DNA of 64,000 bases from Selaginella moellendorffii. Taxonomy: Eukaryota > Streptophyta > Lycopodiopsida > Selaginellales > Selaginellaceae. Shown one piece after another: positions 43,901-54,299 of this stretch. The stretch covers positions 690,736 through 754,735 of the forward strand of contig NW_003314321.1 of the NCBI RefSeq assembly GCF_000143415.4, in the 5' to 3' direction. Each line of letters opens with the position of its first letter. Within the stretch, counting starts at the first letter, position 1. A program made the translations under genes and the position numbers. The notes under the pieces were generated by a model. That model saw nothing but the letters and a program-made list of their open reading frames with translations. It searched no databases and was not told where the DNA came from.

Positions 43901-46381
43901 ATGTCACTTTTGTCAAAGAAATGGAATGGTCATCGCCCTCTTCTCTGGATCGCCAGATCGTTTGATCATCGGCCTCTCCTCTGGATTGCGAGATCGTTTG
44001 ATCATCACCCTCTTCTCTGGATCGCTCGATCGTTTACTACATCGTCAATCGCAATCGATGACCAGCACCATGACGAGCAAGGCGAGGACGAGGACGAGGA
44101 GCGCATCAAGCGCTTGGGACGGCTCCTCCGGTCGTGCACCGCCGCCAGGGACATCTCCGCTGGCCGCCGCGTCCACCACAGCATCGCCAATCACCGCCGC
44201 CCGCCTCCCACAATCCTCTCCAATCTCCTCGTCGACATGTACGCGAAATGCGGCAAGCTCCTCGAGGCCCGATCGGCTTTCGATGCGATTCAATCGCCCA
44301 ATTGCTTCTCCTGGAACATCTTGCTCCAGGCATATGCCCTTCATGGGCATCTGGAGTACGCCAAGAGTCTCTTCGATTCTATGCCCAGGAGAGATCTCGT
44401 CTCTTGGACGGCGATCGTCTCGTCATACGCGCAGGTGGGATCGACACAGCAGGCGCACTGCTTATTCGATTCCATGCCCGCGAGGAATGTTGTGGCCTGG
44501 AACGCCATAGTCTCAGCATTTGCCCGAGAGCGGCATTTGCAAATATTGAAAAACCTCTTTGATTGGATGCCTGAGAGGAGCATCGTCTCCTGGACGGCGC
44601 TCATCGCCGGCTTCTCGCAGGCCGGATCGCTGCGGGAGTCGATCGCCATCTTCGATCGAATGCCCACCCGCGACCTCGTCGCCCACAACGCGATCGTGGC
44701 GGCGCTGGCCCTCCATGGCCATGCCGCCGACGCGATCACGCTCTTCGATCGAATCCCACAGCGCGATGTGGTCACCTGGACCGCGGCGCTGCAGGGCCTC
44801 GCGCAAGAGGGCCGGATCGACGAATCGCGCAGCTTGTTCGATCGGATGCCGTCGAGGAATCTCGTTTCCTGGAATGCGCTCCTCCCGGCGTACGCGATCG
44901 CTGGACAGCTGGGAGAGGCCGAGAAGCTCTTCAATTCGATGCCGCAGTGGGATTCCCACGCCTGGAACTCGATGATCCAGGGGTATGGCGTCAATGGCTT
45001 CCCGGAGAAAGCCAAAACGCTGTTTGCCAGCATGGCGCAGCCGGATGTCGCCACGTGGACCAATGTGCTTGCGGCCTTTGCCGCGCGCGGGGATTTAAAC
45101 GAGGCGGAGTTCTTCTTCGCGCGGATGCCGTGGCGGGACGTGATCTCCTGGAACTCGATGCTCCAGGGCTATGCCCAGAATGGTTTCCTGGAGAAATCGA
45201 GCGAGGTTTTTGGCCAGATCGCGGTCAGGGATGTGTTTTCGTGGACGATCTTGCTGTCGGCGTATGCCCAGGAAGGATGTTTGGAGGAAACGCTCCAGAT
45301 CTTCGAGAAAATGCCGGGCAGGGACATCGTTTCCTGGACTGCGGTCGTCCTCGCCTACGCGCAGAGCAATCTCCTGGAGAAATCCAAGGCCACATTCGAT
45401 CAAATGCCGAAGCGTGACGCTCGGGCGTGGACGACTCTCATCGCGGCTCATACCCAGAACGGCCATCTTGACAAGGCTATGAAAATCTTCCGCGCGATGC
45501 CACAGCGAGAGACTCTTGCATGGAGCATCCTCGTGTCGGCATTTGCGAACAATGGGCGATTGGAAGAGGCGAGGGCGGTGTTCCAGATCGTGCCCGAGCA
45601 GCACACCGCCACTGCCAATGCGATGATCGGAGCTTACGCCACCGCCGGGCGCCTCGAATCCGCCAAGACAGTCTTTGACGATCTCTCCCTCTCGAGCAAA
45701 GCCAACGTTGTGTCGTGGACAGCCATGACCGCTGCTTACGTCCGAGCGGGTTGTGAAGGCAAGGCCACCGAGCTCTTCGATTCCATGCCCGAGAAGGACT
45801 CGGTGTCGTGCTCGGTCGTGGTCGGGCTCCGGAACGATGCTCTCCAGATCATGGATCTCGAGGGCGTTGGTCCAAACGAGCAGACCATTCTCCGGTTGTT
45901 TGGAGCATGCAGCCACTTTGGAAGAGTCGAGGAAGCCAAGAAGTTCTTCTCATCGATGCGTGACGATCACGGGATAGAGCCGCGGATCCACCACTTTTGC
46001 TCCATGATCGACGTTCTTGGGCGGGCTGGGCGATTGCGAGAGGCCGAGGAGCTCGTGGAGACGATGCCTTTTGAGCCGGATCAAGTGGTGTGGACAGCGC
46101 TCTTGAGCGCTTGCATTCTTCACAAGAACGTCGAGTTTGCTGCTAAAGTCGGCGAGAAGCTCGTGGAGTTGGATCCCGCGAGCTCCACGCCGTATGTTTT
46201 GCTGTATAATCTCTACGTGAAGACTGGACAGCAGCACGAGGTGGCCAAGTTGATGAGGAAGATGAGAGATCGAGGCTGGAAGAACATCGGTGATGTGTTA
46301 GAGAACAAGCTTCTATTGCCGTTGGAAGAAGGCGAGCAAGAGAGAAAAAAAGATGACGATGATAATGAAGGTAGACAATAG
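43901..46381 (+). CDS. PPR protein, 31-residue-repeat (S/SS) type, 826 aa
   Basis: Single-exon PPR protein. The leader contains a 12-residue unit, HRPLLWIARSFD, three times (DNA 43931-44038, three 36-bp units); it is basic and amphipathic like a targeting peptide. An acidic spacer follows, then the entry block RSCTAARDISAGRRVHHSI and about sixteen 31-residue motifs (for example VSWTAIVSSYAQVG, ISWNSMLQGYAQNG). The tail has HHFCSMIDVLGRAGRLREAE, MPFEPDQVVWTALLSAC and YVLLYNLYVKTGQ (E-type), then an acidic Lys/Asp/Glu end; no DYW. It is the longest PPR here and appears intact. Confidence 0.92.
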   Translation: MSLLSKKWNGHRPLLWIARSFDHRPLLWIARSFDHHPLLWIARSFTTSSIAIDDQHHDEQGEDEDEERIKRLGRLLRSCTAARDISAGRRVHHSIANHRRPPPTILSNLLVDMYAKCGKLLEARSAFDAIQSPNCFSWNILLQAYALHGHLEYAKSLFDSMPRRDLVSWTAIVSSYAQVGSTQQAHCLFDSMPARNVVAWNAIVSAFARERHLQILKNLFDWMPERSIVSWTALIAGFSQAGSLRESIAIFDRMPTRDLVAHNAIVAALALHGHAADAITLFDRIPQRDVVTWTAALQGLAQEGRIDESRSLFDRMPSRNLVSWNALLPAYAIAGQLGEAEKLFNSMPQWDSHAWNSMIQGYGVNGFPEKAKTLFASMAQPDVATWTNVLAAFAARGDLNEAEFFFARMPWRDVISWNSMLQGYAQNGFLEKSSEVFGQIAVRDVFSWTILLSAYAQEGCLEETLQIFEKMPGRDIVSWTAVVLAYAQSNLLEKSKATFDQMPKRDARAWTTLIAAHTQNGHLDKAMKIFRAMPQRETLAWSILVSAFANNGRLEEARAVFQIVPEQHTATANAMIGAYATAGRLESAKTVFDDLSLSSKANVVSWTAMTAAYVRAGCEGKATELFDSMPEKDSVSCSVVVGLRNDALQIMDLEGVGPNEQTILRLFGACSHFGRVEEAKKFFSSMRDDHGIEPRIHHFCSMIDVLGRAGRLREAEELVETMPFEPDQVVWTALLSACILHKNVEFAAKVGEKLVELDPASSTPYVLLYNLYVKTGQQHEVAKLMRKMRDRGWKNIGDVLENKLLLPLEEGEQERKKDDDDNEGRQ
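43931..44038 (+). repeat. Three in-frame 36-bp tandem units in the PPR leader
   Basis: Units 43931-43966, 43967-44002 and 44003-44038 encode HRPLLWIARSFD twice and HHPLLWIARSFT. Differences between units are mostly silent or conservative. Confidence 0.95.
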
Positions 46382-46384
46382 CGT

Positions 46385-47240
46385 TTGATCTAAGGAGAGT
46401 TGAACTCCATTCGCCGACGCTCTCTTGCTATGGAATTTCACTCGAATTGTGTTCCAGGAAGAAATCTTTATAAGCGAGCGGATAGTGTTTAAAGGAATAT
46501 CCTTGGGACTACCCTTGCTTCGATGGAATATCCTGGAGGCGGGTATCCCAAACGATGAGAGGGCCCCTGCGGTATATCGCCTTGATTCCGTGGAGCGAAG
46601 AGTTGCACACTACGCTGTGCAAACCATCTCTCGAAAGCACTTGGTGCAGTTCGAGGACTTGCCGGGGTGCAGATGAAAAACACCTTGCAAACAAAGTTTT
46701 CATGTTGATCGGAGCGGATAGAATACGATTTTGGATCTCAACACAAATTCTAAGACCCTGCCTCATCTTTGCTCCTACGGGAACCAGCTAGCAATCGTGA
46801 GCAATGGCTTCCCTCCCAGGCCTATCTCCTTGATAGGCATCGACTCTAGAAACTATGCTGGATCCGATTGGACTCGTGAAGGTGGAGGGTGACAAGCTTG
46901 TCCTTAACCCTCTCGAAGGTGAAGCTTCGTTGCCAATCGTGAAGTTTCGTTCTTTCAGCAACAGGAGAACGTGAAGCTTTCAGCGGCAAAGTTACCTTTT
47001 GAGAGCTCCCAAGTTGACGGAGGCCAGGAACCCACGTTGTTTCTTACCTCTGGAAGATCAACCGATGGAATGGCCAGGGCCTTGTAGGCGACCTGGAATG
47101 GTACTCTGAAGCTCTGCGAAGGCCTGCTCCGCATCATGAGATCATCTGTAGTGAAGAATGGAAACCGCAGAATCTCCGGATGCTCTGTGGGAGTCAGCAT
47201 GAACATGAAATCGACAGGTGCCTGAAGTGTGTGTAGGCAC
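46385..47240. other. Intergenic DNA, possible exon remnants
   Basis: On the minus strand 47066-47222 reads PVDFMFMLTPTEHPEILRF, then PFFTTDDLMMRSRPSQSF and VAYKALAIPSVDLPE before a GT donor, with an acceptor-like cacttcag in front. It looks like one exon of an unidentified gene. No neighbouring exons could be joined. Confidence 0.3.
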
Positions 47241-47262
47241 CTATGCAAACGAGATTATCTTC

Positions 47263-48843
47263 GCGGCGTGTGATGGGATTGGGACCTTCAATTGTTGTGC
47301 TGAGTTGTGGAGAGGAACCTTCAATTCCATTACAGTTTCTGGCACGTCTCGCTCGGAAGACTACCACATTAGCAGATCTCTTGCAGGTTATCGCCCAGGG
47401 ATTTTTCTTCGCTGTTACTTATGTACATACTATTTTGAACAAGCAGGTTGGCTCTACATACGGCGGAGAAGATTTCCTTGAACTGGCAGAGATTTTGAGG
47501 ATGAGAAGCGATGATCTCCCCTCTCACTTTATAGTTAAAGTAAGTTTTGCTTGGTATGTTTCATCTATCCTTTATATTCTTTTTTCCAGAATGATAGTGC
47601 ATCCTCAACTCTGTCAAAGCCGTGGTAGCCTCCGGTCATTCTCCAAATCATGTATGTAGGCGTCTTTTCATTTCATTTGATGTGTGGCTTCTTTTTGTAG
47701 GTCTTGCGGGTTTCAAACTGTTTTGTTCTTCTTTGTTATGACACTGATTTTCATCGATCTTTCTGGCCTGGGCTACTCTGCATGGAGATGAAGAATACAA
47801 ATGTGGATCAAGCTTGATGACTCAAGACTCATTCTCAGGAATCTCCGTAAGTTTCAGTTTTTCCAAGCCATACATGTTAACTAGTAGGATTCTGTTCTGG
47901 TATTGGCACACTGCTCATCGAAGCGATTACTAATGATAATTATTTTATTATGCTTCCAGGAGTATGTTGGCCGGTTTGTAATTTTTGCAGGAACTAAAGG
48001 CTCTCAAACATCTCTTGACCTGCTGAAGAGCCTTGAGGTAATTAAATGTGTATGCTTTCCAATGCTAACATGTGGAACTTCTTAAGGCCGAAGTTGCCTT
48101 GGTTGACGACAGCAGCTTACTGTTCTAGCGAGCTACTTGTCGATTGAGGTACAGTGAAAAACTTACAGAAGTGTTATTATTTTTCTTGTGGGACACTCGA
48201 ATGAAGGTCTCTATGGTGCCATGGGGGTGGCTGAGAAGGTATTACATTCGTTTTGTGTTTGTATGGCATTGAACTGGCTGCTTGTTCTTTTATTTTTATT
48301 TTCTTTCTTTCAGGTATTTTCGTCAGGTGCAAACGTGATTGTCTACCATCCCAATGCTGCTCTTTGCAATGTTGTGGAATTGGAGGTGATCCTCTTGTTT
48401 TTTGGTGTTTGTCGGATCAGTTCATGAACTTTATACATGCAGGTTAGTGGTGTGTCCCATGCCCAGTTTATGAGAAGATTGACAAACGTCCGAAGAGCAG
48501 TTACAGCCATGTTCAGCTCTTGTGAAAGGCAACATACCTGGTAAACTTATCTCGTTTCTACAAGTACTTTAAATTCGTGGAAGTTTACAATTGATCCACA
48601 GGTGAGGGCTTCGGTTTTCTAGCAGCGGCGACAGTGATGGCTATAACGCTGGGGTTTCTCTTGTCAAGCAGGCATTCGAGGTGGGAGATCATATCTAAGC
48701 AATTTGTTTATCCAAGTTGTGTGATTGCGTTCCAGGGATTGGGAGCTGACTCCAAACTCTATGGACTCTATATGAAGTCGAAGAATGTGGATCTATTCAA
48801 GCTGCCACGTCGTAAAGGGGTCCAAGATCTCTTCCGCAGACTT
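47263..48843 (+). pseudogene. Unidentified multi-exon gene or pseudogene
   Basis: A series of coding-like blocks each bounded by AG and GT with introns of roughly 60-120 bp: PSIVVLSCGEEPSIPLQF (47275-47384), GGEDFLELAEILRMRSDDL (about 47445-47539), ATLHGDEEYKCGSSLMTQ (about 47770-47848), EYVGRFVIFAGTKGSQTS (47961-48035), GLYGAMGVAEK, SGANVIVYHPNAALCNVV (about 48315-48386), HAQFMRRLTNVRRAV (48443-48540), a hydrophobic block FGFLAAATVMAITLGF, and GADSKLYGLYMKSKNV (to about 48849). Two blocks contain stops (after SKPW near 47620 and after DDSSLLF near 48128) and no start is evident. I do not recognise the protein; a membrane segment near the C-terminus is likely. Confidence 0.4.
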
Positions 48844-49235
48844 ATAGAGGTCGATTTTACCATCCACATTAGAAAGTCCTTTACATTTATCCAGAAGTAA
48901 GACATGGTGGAAGCCACAGCTAGCAGGAAGAGGCCTCGAAGCCTACCAGGATCAAGCTGCAAATGAGTTTGAAAAGAAGTTTTTCGTCGATAGAGTTCCA
49001 ACCAAAAAAGATTTAAGATCTTTCACTTGGTAGGAAGAATCGCAGTACCTGATTTTAAGTGCAAGGAACAGGAAGGCCCGTGCCACGTACTGAGTTCTCC
49101 TCACAAGAGAGTGTTTTGGACATAGAGAACATTTGATGGTATCTGGAGGCTCGATGTTGTAAATCTCGAATCCAAGATAGCCGGTGACCATGGTTTGCAT
49201 GGTTTTTCTGGCGGTTCATCTTATTGCTCACAGCG

Positions 49236-49750
49236 TTTTCGTTTCTCCAATCACCAAAACCGTGACCCAGGTAGCGTTGACTCTGGGAAGCTCAAACACC
49301 CGTAGATCATATACTTTAACAGTATCGAGAGGCTCCATATCAACTTCGTCGCAATTGTCTTATCAATGAGAACTTTGCAAAAATTTGAGAGATGAATCAT
49401 ACCTCTGATGCAGTTTCCACTTTCATCCGAATGGTCATCTCCTTTGTCCTCAACCAGCCTCGAGTTTCAGTCTATATCCGATGGTTTGATGAGATACCAA
49501 AGGCCATCGATGATTGTAGTGGCTTGTATGAACTTTCACGGGCGCGAGACTTGGCTACTCTGTCAGAATCGCGGAGTGAAACTGGGCGAGACCACATAGA
49601 ATGCACACAAGGAAGAGCGGAGAAGCGCTCTCTCCATCACGTGCTCTCCTGCATTGCACCTTGTCCGTGGATGGCGCCTCAGGGACGAATGTCACCTGTT
49701 GATCTCGAGCAATCTCCTCGTCTGGAATCCCCAAACTAACTTGGTGCCTC
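49236..49750 (-). pseudogene. Truncated, decayed copy of the nuclease-like gene at 52.5-54 kb
   Basis: 49236-49345 (minus) reads VKVYDLRVFELPR, then WVTVLVIGETKTL and a stop, matching VKVFDPRVFKLGD and WVTVLAIGETKTL of the 53.2-53.5 kb exon. 49394-49450 matches the exon ending MKVETASE. 49600-49740 matches the leader containing ARDQPATFVP and DKVQ. Exons are shortened and interrupted, so this is a dead paralogue in a segmental duplication. Confidence 0.7.
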
Positions 49751-49900
49751 ATAGATGAATGCTCCTCTAGATTGCCTCACCTCAATCTTCCAGTGTCTTG
49801 GATCGATCTTAGATCGATCTTCCACAGCCTTTATTTAGATGCGCTTGCAACCAAGCCCAAGCAAAACACTACTAATGAAATTCTTTAATGCCAATAATCA

Positions 49901-49973
49901 GGGGATGTAGCTCAATTGGTAGAGCATTTACACAGCAAGTAGAAGGTAGGAGGATCGATACCTCCCATCTCCA
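49901..49973 (+). tRNA. tRNA-Ala (AGC), possibly decayed
   Basis: 73-nt cloverleaf: acceptor GGGGATG / CATCTCC with discriminator A, D arm TAGCTCAATTGGTAGAGCA, anticodon stem TTTAC / GTAGA (one G-T), loop ACAGCAA with AGC at 49934-49936, and T arm GGAGG / CCTCC. Internal A box TAGCTCAATTGG and B box GGATCGATACC are present. Position 33, nearly always T, is C, and the D-stem end is atypical, so function is doubtful. It duplicates the tRNA at 54177. Confidence 0.75.
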
Positions 49974-50340
49974 TTATTATTTTTAGAAACATTGATGCTT
50001 TTGAGAAATTGCTAAAGTGAAGCAAAATTTTGACACATTTTTTTTTTATATTTCCAAACAGGGCATTTAGTATATCTTTACTTTCAGCTCTTCCAATACA
50101 ATTCTTCTAATTTATGAGAGAGTTTATCTTTTTTCAAGTATAAACCTTTGAGTTTAATGTTTTCTTTCCATGCCAGAAAGATCTTAGAAGATGCATCTAG
50201 AAATGTAATATGAATTTAGGGATGAATGTGGGGCAGGCACCACCTCAATTGCCTCCAAAATCCAAAGCTTAAAAGGTTTGGATCCTTCTTTATATTGGGC
50301 CATTAAACTAATGTTAATGATTACCTCCCATCTGTTTTGG

Positions 50341-50595
50341 GCCTTGAAAATATTCTGCTCTCTTTGTTGATTTGATGCTCTAAGATTCCTTTCTTTTGCT
50401 CTGAGACGGGAGTCTCTATCGAGACACATTGCAGGAGAAGACGATCATCACACTTCTCTCAGCATATTCCCGAACAGGGCATCTAACAAATGCGCTACTC
50501 ATTTTATTCCATGTCCCGACGAGACACTGTCTCTTATAACACAGTTCTTGCAGCTTATGGGAGATAAAAAAAGATTAGTGTTTTTGATCAAATAC
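50341..50595 (+). pseudogene. Partial copy of the 5' end of the PPR gene at 54.3 kb
   Basis: Matches 54260-54565 base by base with deletions: gattcctttcttttgctc, gggagtct, agcatattcccgaacagggcatcta and gttcttgcagcttatgggag are shared. A deletion removes part of the first repeat and the frame is lost. The downstream 50597-50715 repeats the leader motif of the nuclease-like gene. Confidence 0.85.
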
Positions 50596-50719
50596 AAGAG
50601 CGGAGAAGCGCTCTCTCCATCGCGTGCAGTAGAACCTTCTGCATTGCACCTTGTCCGCCTCAGGGACGAATGTCACCAGGTTGGTCTCGAGCAATACTGC
50701 TTGGGTGGGAAGAGCGGAT

Positions 50720-51410
50720 TGGAATCCTAGATGAATGTCACCAGGGGCTGCTAATCTCCTCTCGATTGCCTCACCTCAATTTTCCAGTGTCTTGGATCGA
50801 TCTTCCAGTACCTCAGATCGATCACAAGGATGCCTCTAAGGTGGGAGTAGTCTCAAGCAAATACTTCCCTGAAAGAATGAAAAATCTCCAAGAGTTAGTT
50901 TTCATACTCAATCCAAAGGCTGGTGCTTATAAAGATTGATATCTAAGTTGTCCAAAAGGAAGCCTTGCTTGCAACAATCATCTAGGGTTGGAGATGTGTT
51001 GGCAGCCTCAAACATGTCTAGAGGCAGCTCTATGTCATAGACGGTTATTGTTATAGGAGCTGTCAAAGTTCACTCATGCCTCGTCTCAATCGCCTCATGA
51101 GAGAGTTTATTTGGAGGATTTTATTGGCATAGGGAGTGAACCACTCCTTGTTGGTGTCAGAGCTGATAGTGTAAAATAGAGACGTGAAATCAATTGCTCA
51201 TTGCCACAGCTCACAAATATCAGACATGATACTTAAGTTGTTAGATAGTGGACAAGGTGGATTCCATGTTGTGAGGCAAGATCCATGGTAGAGATCATGG
51301 CCAGATAATCCATCTTATTGGCTGAAGTTGCTAGAAGTGTTCTAGAGAGCTGAGCCACCTTTTTCTCTTTATGGTCTAAAATCCATACTTTAATTCCTAC
51401 TTGATGATTG
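50720..51410. other. Intergenic DNA, no gene seen
   Basis: No recognisable frame on either strand; the first part continues the duplicated leader sequence. Confidence 0.35.
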
Positions 51411-51418
51411 AGAGGGCA

Positions 51419-52082
51419 TCATGCACTGTCCAAGTATGCTGTAAAGAGCTCTAGAGGGTTCTCTAAAAGAGATGTTGCACTATCAACACTCTCTAGATCT
51501 CCTTCATGGGAGTCAGTGATGAGAGGTATCACCAAGAAAGGTGATAGAATTGCTGGAGTAGGAATCCCAAGCTGAGTAGCCTCCGAAGCAGCTGCAATAG
51601 AAAGAAGATCATCATCGTAGGTGGAGCTGGTGCTAGAGGCCTTGTCACCAGTTCGTGTTGCCACTGGGGTAATGGGCATTTGCGGTGTTCTCAAGAGTGA
51701 TTTAATGTTGGGCTGGACAAATGAGTTATGAGGAGTGTATTGTAGGATGGAAGCACAATGGAGAATGTGGAGCCTGGGGACATAAGCATCATATAGTAGC
51801 TCTAGAAAAACCATTGTGGCAATCTGTTTGAGTATGAACAACATGTTGCCAACATCATCCAAGGATGGAGGACGATCAACATCAGGTGTCCTGAGGTGTC
51901 TCAGTTCTTCTAAGATCTGTTGCTGTTATTGGAGGAGAAGAATATGATTCTATTGCATTTCCACCAATCACTATACCTGCCAATTTCTCCCTTGGAACAT
52001 GAGCTGGACAAGCCATGTTGATGGTGCAAGCATGATCAATGACAACGAATCCGACTCTGGCAATCCCAAGCTTTAAGAGCAT
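51419..52082 (-). pseudogene. Unidentified frame-broken gene, about 215 codons
   Basis: Two minus-strand frames abut: 52082-51882 (contains INMACPAHVPREKLAGIVIG) and 51862-51419 (contains DDVGNMLFILKQIATMVFLE). The second extends upstream as DVDRPPSLDDVGN directly after the first's ETPQDT, so a one-base shift near 51885 splits a single protein. The C-terminal third is Ser/Thr/Asp-rich. No family is recognised; it may derive from a transposon. Confidence 0.35.
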
Positions 52083-52414
52083 ATCCTTCTCTAATCATGC
52101 AAAAAAGTTAAGCAAGTGCCAAACTGTTGTTTTTGCATCTTGTGCTATAAGTTGCCTTTGAGTCCTGAAACAAAAGTTGTGACTCCATAGCACTCTTTTG
52201 TGACCACTTGGCGTGCCACACACTCCTAGTAAGAAAAAGCCTTGTGATATACTCGTGCATTTGCTCCTTGTTGGAATGCAAAGAGATCCATGAGCAAGTG
52301 CTTTAGTTTTATATGCAAATAAAATGTATTTTGTTATCCAATTAATATTTGAGTTTTCTATATATAAATGATATAATGTTTAAACATGTTTTAGATCCCA
52401 CATTTAATATTCCG

Positions 52415-52416
<2 letters not shown>

Positions 52417-52488
<72 letters not shown>
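52417..52488. repeat. (TA)n microsatellite followed by (CA)n
   Basis: About thirty TA units then six CA units. Length is likely to be polymorphic. Confidence 0.95.
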
Positions 52489-52489
<1 letters not shown>

Positions 52490-52529
52490 TGGATAAATTG
52501 AATCAATGATATAGTAGTGGCTGGGTTTT

Positions 52530-53960
52530 TTATCCAAGAGGGCTTCGTCCACAGCGACTACCACAAAAGTCCAGCTTCCATAGTGTTTCTTTGCTAGTGT
52601 TTCTTTGCCAGATCCTATGAGGAAGATTTGGTTGGTATGTACGATCCTTGCAGTTGTCATAACTAATCCTGCTAGAGTTCTGACGCTTTGGAGGTACAAG
52701 AGCACCCATAATCCGACCATGGTACTCTTCCCTGCACGCCACAGCTCTCTTAACATCCTCAACACTCCACTTCAAACACTCATCTCCGATCACAATCTTC
52801 ATGAGTGCCTCAAACAGCTTCAAAATACCAGCATTCGTGTGCATGGCGACGTTCAGGGATGGTAGACAGAAGTTCTAAGAAAAAACAAATAGACAGACAA
52901 CCGACTGGAAGCCCGAAAGCTAGCTTACTCGTTTCTCGATAAAACCTCAGCAACAAGATACCGACCATCCGGGTAGTCGATTTCCGGATATGAGCTGCAG
53001 TTTTGCGCATAAGATCCCACCTGCAACTTAGCTTCTTCTGAATATCGTCTTTGTAAAACCGTAGCTCGACGTCACCTTTCCTGTGAAGGTGCATCCATCG
53101 GCTCTTCTGCTGTTTCTTGAAATCTGCATCACAAGGCCAGAAATATGGTGAAAACCGGAGAATGAAAACTTAAAACGTGGAGTACCTTCCTAGGACTCAT
53201 CGGTGATCGGACCTCCCAGAAGACTGACCAAGCACGGCATAACTCCAACGATTGAAAGCCCATTGCATGACGAAGATCGGAGCCACGCGTTCCTTGTGGA
53301 GATTAACAAGTCCTTCCTTGCAAGCGTAGGCCAGAGCTTGATAGATCGCATCCTTCTCCAGCGTTTTCGTTTCTCCAATTGCCAAAACCGTGACCCAGGG
53401 GTCGTCGAAGTCTCCAAGCTTGAACACCCGCGGATCGAATACTTTGACGAGGAGATCCTTTCTCTTGATCTCTGATCGGGTTCCATCGAGAGACTGCTTT
53501 GGGTGTATCAGCTTTGTCGTCATCGTCTCGTTCTTTGATCTAGGAAATCATAACTGAGAAAATTGCAAGACTTGAGATGGATCATACCTCTGACGCAGTT
53601 TCCACTTTCATGTCTTCCTCTTTGTAACTAGCTTCCGGTTCGATTGACCTCAGCTTTTTGAGCTGAGTGGTCATCTCCTTTGCCTTCAGTTTTCACAAAG
53701 CCAACGTCGACTTCCAGGCCATGTCCGTAGTCTTCCGATAGCGCCAATGGGTTGGTGAGATAGGCCATCGATGATAGCTTATAGTCTCACTCTCTGCACA
53801 GAGTAGCCAAGTCTCACGAATGTTCATACAAGCCACTACACCAGGCGAGACATAGAATGCGTGCTTACCGGCTAGAAGTAACAAAGTGGCGGAGAAGGGC
53901 TCTCTTCATCGCGTGCTGCAAAACCTCGTCGGGCAGTCTCCTGCTTTGCACCTTGTCCAT
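52530..53960 (-). CDS. Uncharacterised multi-exon protein with a PD-(D/E)xK-like signature (partial model)
   Basis: Probable coding pieces on the minus strand: 53869-53960 (MDKVQSRRLPDEVLQ...), 53588-53683 (Lys/Glu-rich, ends VETASE), about 53207-53532 (starts NETMTTKLIHP), 52929-53123 (starts FKKQQKSRWMHLHRKG) and 52874 down to a stop at 52530 (FCLPSLNVAMHTNAG..., PPKRQ). Exon phases between the first two do not fit, so at least one exon is missing. The central exon contains FDPRVF, DDPWVTVLAIGETK and YQALAYA, which resembles the D...ExK...QxxxYA arrangement of PD-(D/E)xK nucleases. The resemblance is my inference and rests on a short motif. A decayed paralogue lies at 49.2-49.75 kb. Confidence 0.5.
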
Positions 53961-54079
53961 GGATGACGCCTTAGGGACGAATGTGGCTGGTTGATCTCGA
54001 GCAAACTCCTCGTGTACTGATTGGGCGGGAAGAGCAGCGGATTGGAATCCCCAAACTTGAGCTGTGCCAAGTCAATTCC

Positions 54080-54090
54080 AAACCCTAAAA
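54080..54090 (+). promoter_or_regulatory. Telo-box-like motif
   Basis: aaaccctaaaa in the divergent interval between the nuclease-like gene (-) and the tRNA/PPR genes (+). Confidence 0.35.
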
Positions 54091-54176
54091 TCACAAATCC
54101 AAGCCCTAAAAAGTTTGAATAAACAAGTACGTCATTATATCATTATATTGGGCCATTAAATTAATGTTAACGATTA

Positions 54177-54249
54177 GGGGATGTAGCTCAATTGGAAGAG
54201 TATCTACGTTGCAAGTAGGGGGTAGGAGGATCGATACCTCCCATCTCCA
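54177..54249 (+). tRNA. tRNA-Ala (UGC)
   Basis: 73-nt cloverleaf: acceptor GGGGATG / CATCTCC plus A, D arm TAGCTCAATTGGAAGAGTA, anticodon stem TCTAC / GTAGG (one T-G), loop GTTGCAA with TGC at 54210-54212 and T33 intact, T arm GGAGG / CCTCC. No intron. A and B box promoter elements are present. The start may be off by a base. It lies 50 bp upstream of the PPR start codon. Confidence 0.8.
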
Positions 54250-54299
54250 AATACTGTTTTGGGCCTTGAAAACATTCTGCTCTTTTTGTTAACCTTTTG

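Noticed and set aside
43931-44038. CRISPR-like repeats
   Set aside because: The three 36-bp units are contiguous, without spacers, in a plant coding sequence; no CRISPR array exists in the window.
42009-46237. Several minus frames of 100-270 codons under the PPR genes
   Set aside because: Antisense shadows of GC-rich PPR coding sequence.
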